Shown here: positions 39,549 to 43,027 of the stretch, one piece after another
How the letters are laid out: every line of letters starts with the position of its first letter
Position numbering within the stretch: the stretch's first letter is position 1
Assembly (NCBI GenBank): GCA_029055435.1
Contig: JAIDDH010000134.1
Span: 1-43,027, forward strand
Length of the DNA: 43,027 nucleotides
Source of the DNA: Acetatifactor sp.
GTDB taxonomy: Bacteria > Bacillota > Clostridia > Lachnospirales > Lachnospiraceae
Direction: 5' to 3'
Translations under genes and position numbers: made by a program
Notes under the pieces: model-generated
Database searches by the model: none
The model's input: the letters and a program-made list of their open reading frames with translations, nothing else
What the model was told of the DNA's origin: nothing

Positions 39549-40765
39549 TGGAGTATGGGGAGCTTAAGCGGAATCTGAAAAATGCCATTCAGGAGCGCAT
39601 GGATTACGGCAGGGATTACAGCGACGAGGAGGTGGACGATCTCATTGACGAGACTATGCTGGGACAGGAGGAATTGAGATTGTGTCCGGTGGATGTGAGG
39701 AGACGATTAAAGCGGGAGCTCTTTCACTCGTTGAGGAGGCTGGATATCCTGCAGAGCTTTGTGGATGATGCTTCTGTGACAGAGATTATGATCAATGGCA
39801 TAAATCCTATTTTCATAGAGCAAAGCGGAGTCTTACGGGAGCTGGAGGTGCGCTTTGAGTCAGTGGAAAAATTGCAGGATGTGATACAGAAGATTGTGGC
39901 GGGTTGTAACCGGGTGGTAAATGAGGCTTCCCCCATTGTGGATGCCAGGCTTGCCAATGGCTCCCGCGTGAATATTGTCATGAAGCCCATCGCTCTGAAC
40001 GGGCCGATCGTCACGATAAGGCGGTTCCCGGATCATCCCATCACCATGGAGCAGCTTGTGCGGATGGAATCCATCTCTGAGGAGGCGGCGCAGTTCCTGC
40101 AAAAGCTAGTGAAGGCGGGCTACAATCTGTTTGTCAGCGGAGGAACCGGCAGCGGCAAGACCACATTTTTGAATGCGCTGTCCGCCTGGATTCCCGGGGA
40201 TGAGCGGGTAATTACGATTGAGGACAGCGCTGAGCTCCAACTGCAGGACATCCCAAATCTGGTGCGGCTTGAAACGCGCAACGGCAATCTGGAGGGATGC
40301 AGAGAAATCAGCATTCGGGACCTGATCCGTGCCTCGCTGCGTATGCGTCCGGACAGGATTATTGTGGGAGAAGTGCGGGGTGGCGAGGCCTTTGACATGA
40401 TGCAGTGCCTCAACACAGGACATGACGGCAGTATGTCCACCGGACATGCCAACAGCGCGGCGGACATGCTCTCCCGTCTGGAGAATATGGTGCTCATGGG
40501 CATGGACCTTCCGCTGGCTGCCATTCGCCAGCAGATTGCCTCCGGCCTGGATGTGATTGTGCATCTGGGACGGCTGCGGGACAAGTCCCGGAAAGTGTTG
40601 GAAATCATAGAGGTCCTGGGCTATGACGAGGAACAGATCGGTCTGAATCCGCTGTATGTGTATGAGGAACAGAGTGAGGATGATGCCGGACATATTCTTG
40701 GAGGACTGCGGAGAAGGGGGGCGCTTATGGATGAACACAAGCTTAAAGCGGCGGGACTATCATAA
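39548..40765 (+). CDS. cpaF: Tad pilus assembly ATPase CpaF/TadA
   Basis: 405 aa. Walker A GGTGSGKT (about 197-204), the DRVITIEDSAELQL Asp box, Walker B RPDRIIVGEVRGGEAFDMM and the His box TGHDGSMSTGHANSA: a complete secretion ATPase of the CpaF type. It drives Flp pilus extension from the cytosol. Start ATG overlaps the previous stop; its end overlaps tadB by 35 nt. Confidence 0.95.
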   Translation: MEYGELKRNLKNAIQERMDYGRDYSDEEVDDLIDETMLGQEELRLCPVDVRRRLKRELFHSLRRLDILQSFVDDASVTEIMINGINPIFIEQSGVLRELEVRFESVEKLQDVIQKIVAGCNRVVNEASPIVDARLANGSRVNIVMKPIALNGPIVTIRRFPDHPITMEQLVRMESISEEAAQFLQKLVKAGYNLFVSGGTGSGKTTFLNALSAWIPGDERVITIEDSAELQLQDIPNLVRLETRNGNLEGCREISIRDLIRASLRMRPDRIIVGEVRGGEAFDMMQCLNTGHDGSMSTGHANSAADMLSRLENMVLMGMDLPLAAIRQQIASGLDVIVHLGRLRDKSRKVLEIIEVLGYDEEQIGLNPLYVYEEQSEDDAGHILGGLRRRGALMDEHKLKAAGLS

Positions 40766-41501
40766 ATATCAGTGGACTGGCAGGGAGCTTGCGGTTGAGG
40801 TGGGAAAGGCGGCGTTGGCGGTAATTGCTCTGGCATTCTTTTTCTATCGCAGCGTATGGGCCGTATTGCCTTTGATGGCAGTGGGATTTTTCTTTTTTCG
40901 CATGGAGAGCAGACAAAAGCTGGAACGCTGCCGGGAGGATTTGAACCGACAATTTAAGGAATGCATTCTTTCGGTCGCGGCTTCCCTGAAGGCAGGCTAC
41001 GCGGTGGAAAATGCCTTTCTGGAGAGCCGCAGCGACATGCGAATGCTGTATGGGGAGGATTCCATGATTTATGCGGAATTGGAAGGGATTCGCAGAGGAC
41101 TGGTAATCAATATCACTATGGAGGAGCTGCTTGAAGATTTTGCGGCGCGCAGCGCCAGCGATGATATTATGCAGTTTGCTCAAGTCTTTATCATTGCGAA
41201 AAAGAGTGGTGGAAATCTCTCTGAAATCATTCAGACAACAGCGGTTTTGATTGGCCGCAAGATTGATGCGAAACAGGAGATACGGACTTTGCTGAGCGGC
41301 AGGCAGATGGAGCAGACCATCATGAAATTGATGCCCTTTGGTATTTTGCTGTATATAGGTGTCAGTTATCCCGGATATTTTGATACGCTGTACCACGACT
41401 GGCAGGGCGCCGCTATCATGACAGGGTGTCTGGCTGTTTATCTGGCGGCTTATGTGATAGGTGACAAGATTTTGCAAAAGATTGCCATGGAAATGGGATA
41501 G
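40731..41501 (+). CDS. tadB: Tad pilus membrane platform protein TadB
   Basis: 256 aa from ATG 40731 inside the end of cpaF. Two N-terminal helices, a T2SSF cytosolic domain (LKAGYAVENAFLESRSDM, FAQVFIIAKKSGGNLSEII) and C-terminal helices (MPFGILLYIGVSYPGYF). It forms the inner-membrane platform with TadC. Confidence 0.9.
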   Translation: MNTSLKRRDYHKYQWTGRELAVEVGKAALAVIALAFFFYRSVWAVLPLMAVGFFFFRMESRQKLERCREDLNRQFKECILSVAASLKAGYAVENAFLESRSDMRMLYGEDSMIYAELEGIRRGLVINITMEELLEDFAARSASDDIMQFAQVFIIAKKSGGNLSEIIQTTAVLIGRKIDAKQEIRTLLSGRQMEQTIMKLMPFGILLYIGVSYPGYFDTLYHDWQGAAIMTGCLAVYLAAYVIGDKILQKIAMEMG

Positions 41502-41519
41502 GGGAATGGAGGCGAAGAT

Positions 41520-42866
41520 TTGGGATTTTTGGAGAGACCGGCGGCGCTGCTGTATGATTTTTTAGATCGGCGCAGACTCTTGATTCGCTCCGGAGTGAGA
41601 GCGGATTTGGAGCAGTTGTATCCGGGCGGCAATCAGGAGGAACTGCGCAGAAATTATTATATGCGTAAATTAGAGAAATCATTATTGATTGTTCTGGGCG
41701 GTTCTATGCTGGCAATGCTATTAGCCTTGCGGGCTGCGGGGGAACGCAGGCTGGAACCGGGCAATGCCCTGAAAAGAGGAGCGGTTCTGGACGACGCCGG
41801 GGAGGTGACGCTGGAGGCTGTTTTGGATGGAGGAAAGGAGCGGTTTTCGATAAAGGTGGAGCCCTTGCAGTTGAGTCCAGAGGAGGCTGAAAGCTGTTAT
41901 CAGGAGTTTTGTGAGAGCCTTCCGCAGTTGATTGCAGGGAAAAACGCATCCTTACAGGAAGTGAGCCAAGATTTAGATTTGCTGGAGAAATATGCCGGAT
42001 ATCCCTTTGATGTGGAGTGGAAGAGTGAAAATGTGGAGTGTGTCACATCTACAGGAACAGTTAAGCCTGCCCTACAGGAGACGAAAGTGCGGTTGAAGGC
42101 GAAAATCAGTTATGGGGACATGGAATGGGAACAGGATGTGACAGTCAAGTTGCTTCCGGAGGAATTGACGCTGCGGGAAAGGCGTTATAGGGAATTGAAG
42201 GAGATGCTGATTGTTGCCGAAGGTGAAGATCGCACGGAAGAATACTGGATGCTGCCGGAGAGTGTAGACGGCATGTCTGTAAAGTGGCGTAGGGTAGTGG
42301 AGGATAACAGTCTGATTTTGTGGGCGGGAGCGCTCTTTGCCGGCGTGCTGGTCTATGGGATGAGCGACAGGGATTTACACGATAAGCTGGAGAAGCAACG
42401 GATACATATGAAGCGGGAGTATTCGGATGTAGTACACAAGCTGGCATTGTACCTTGGGGCCGGTATGACGCTGCGGGGTGCTTTCGGGAAAATTGCGGCG
42501 GAATATGAGCGGAAAAAGGCAGGCGGCGGTCCGCGGAGTCCGGCTTATGAAGAAATGCTCTACACCTGCCGGGAGTTAAAAGCCGGTGTATCCGAGGCCA
42601 ATGCCTATGAGCATTTCGGGAGGAGAACCGGTTTGCAGGAATATATTCGTCTCAGCACACTGATGACCCAGAATCTGAAAAAGGGAAGCAGTTCTTTGCT
42701 GCCTCGTCTGCATGAGGAGGCAGAGCGGGCTCAGGCAGAGCAGCTTCAGATGGGCAGGAAACTGGGCGAGGAGGCGTCCACTAAACTATTGCTGCCCATG
42801 GTGATGATGCTGGGGGTCGTAATGGTAATCGTAATGCTGCCTGCTTTCAGTTCCATGGGATTATGA
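41520..42866 (+). CDS. tadC: TadC-like platform protein with large insertion
   Basis: 448 aa, TTG start after GGAGG. After the first membrane helix (about 54-71) comes a roughly 190-residue soluble, beta-rich, charged segment (VEWKSENVECV, TKVRLKAKISYGDMEWEQD), then a second helix (SLILWAGALFAGVLVYGM) and the standard T2SSF domain (ALYLGAGMTLRGAFGKIA, LMTQNLKKGSSSL) with the terminal helix. Typical TadC proteins are about 280-320 aa, so the insertion, likely extracellular, is a lineage feature. Confidence 0.85.
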   Translation: MGFLERPAALLYDFLDRRRLLIRSGVRADLEQLYPGGNQEELRRNYYMRKLEKSLLIVLGGSMLAMLLALRAAGERRLEPGNALKRGAVLDDAGEVTLEAVLDGGKERFSIKVEPLQLSPEEAESCYQEFCESLPQLIAGKNASLQEVSQDLDLLEKYAGYPFDVEWKSENVECVTSTGTVKPALQETKVRLKAKISYGDMEWEQDVTVKLLPEELTLRERRYRELKEMLIVAEGEDRTEEYWMLPESVDGMSVKWRRVVEDNSLILWAGALFAGVLVYGMSDRDLHDKLEKQRIHMKREYSDVVHKLALYLGAGMTLRGAFGKIAAEYERKKAGGGPRSPAYEEMLYTCRELKAGVSEANAYEHFGRRTGLQEYIRLSTLMTQNLKKGSSSLLPRLHEEAERAQAEQLQMGRKLGEEASTKLLLPMVMMLGVVMVIVMLPAFSSMGL

Positions 42867-42940
42867 GGGACGTGAATAAAAAAGAAAAATGAAAATGATA
42901 AACAAAAACAATGAAGTGAAAATTAAAGGAGGAGAAGTAA

Positions 42941-43027
42941 ATGAAGAATCAAACGAAAGGTCAGATGAACAATCAGATAAAAGATCAAATGGATGGAATG
43001 AGAGATTTGAAAGACTGGAGACAGTTC
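42941..43027 (+). CDS. Partial gene at window end, Tad cluster
   Basis: AAAGGAGG at 42925-42932 precedes ATG 42941; 29 codons are seen before the window ends. The start is Lys/Gln/Asn/Met-rich with a repeated Q-M-N-N-Q-I-K-D-Q-M pattern and no hydrophobic part yet. A Flp pilin or other Tad component would fit the position; the product cannot be identified. Confidence 0.55.
   Translation, partial: MKNQTKGQMNNQIKDQMDGMRDLKDWRQF

Overview
The window looks like a chromosome segment from a low-to-mid GC Gram-positive gut bacterium, most likely a motile member of Lachnospiraceae (Clostridia). The support is gene content: a flagellin/FliS pair beside a DUF6240-type protein, a Tad pilus locus, a DUF4358-MBOAT-DHHW cluster, a BofA-family protein and strong AGGAGG-type ribosome binding sites. 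Family assignments come from reading the sequences; no database search was run.

Layout. 1-5715: an RlmI-like rRNA methyltransferase, a PH-domain membrane protein, a GH3 glycosidase, and an ArsP_2-type metal exporter followed by a Fur-family regulator; a 33-bp palindrome just downstream of the exporter promoter is a likely operator. 5842-5914: tRNA-Lys(CTT). 5872-17040: an integrated filamentous-phage (inovirus-like) prophage of about 11.1 kb, bounded by a perfect 94-bp direct repeat that copies the 3' half of the tRNA and its terminator. 17041-17500: a second, decayed copy of the prophage's right-end module lying outside attR. 17562-27436: housekeeping and membrane genes (DUF1189-like, TatD, cupin, DUF2975/XRE/DUF4173 trio, HAD phosphatase, DUF4358-MBOAT-DHHW, RsmA). 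27644-37825: a large TPR/Glu-rich protein, GlgB, the DUF6240-type protein, flagellin, FliS, DUF2508 and BofA. 38013-43027: the start of a Tad pilus operon (prepilin peptidase, TadZ-like, CpaF/TadA, TadB, TadC, partial next gene).

The prophage follows Ff-phage logic on the minus strand: an ssDNA-binding-like protein, a low-complexity membrane protein, a 67-aa major coat protein, a terminator, a 37-aa membrane protein, a large secreted and C-terminally anchored adsorption-like protein (pIII position), a small two-helix membrane protein (pVI position) and a Zot/pI-type ATPase. These are followed by a rolling-circle Rep and a tyrosine integrase. A plus-strand XRE repressor faces a minus-strand early operon across a promoter/operator, and an 826-bp structured non-coding region is the best origin candidate.

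The most notable find is at the right end. A 30-aa hydrophobic toxin gene is arranged exactly like an Fst/par type I toxin-antitoxin locus: convergent sense and antisense transcripts, a shared terminator hairpin, and two direct repeats that make the antisense RNA complementary to the toxin start region. A second locus with its own internally matched but different repeat pair lies outside attR and has a probable frameshift in the toxin. A 10-bp repeat, TTGTCTTACA, recurs across the prophage and both toxin loci in phased pairs.
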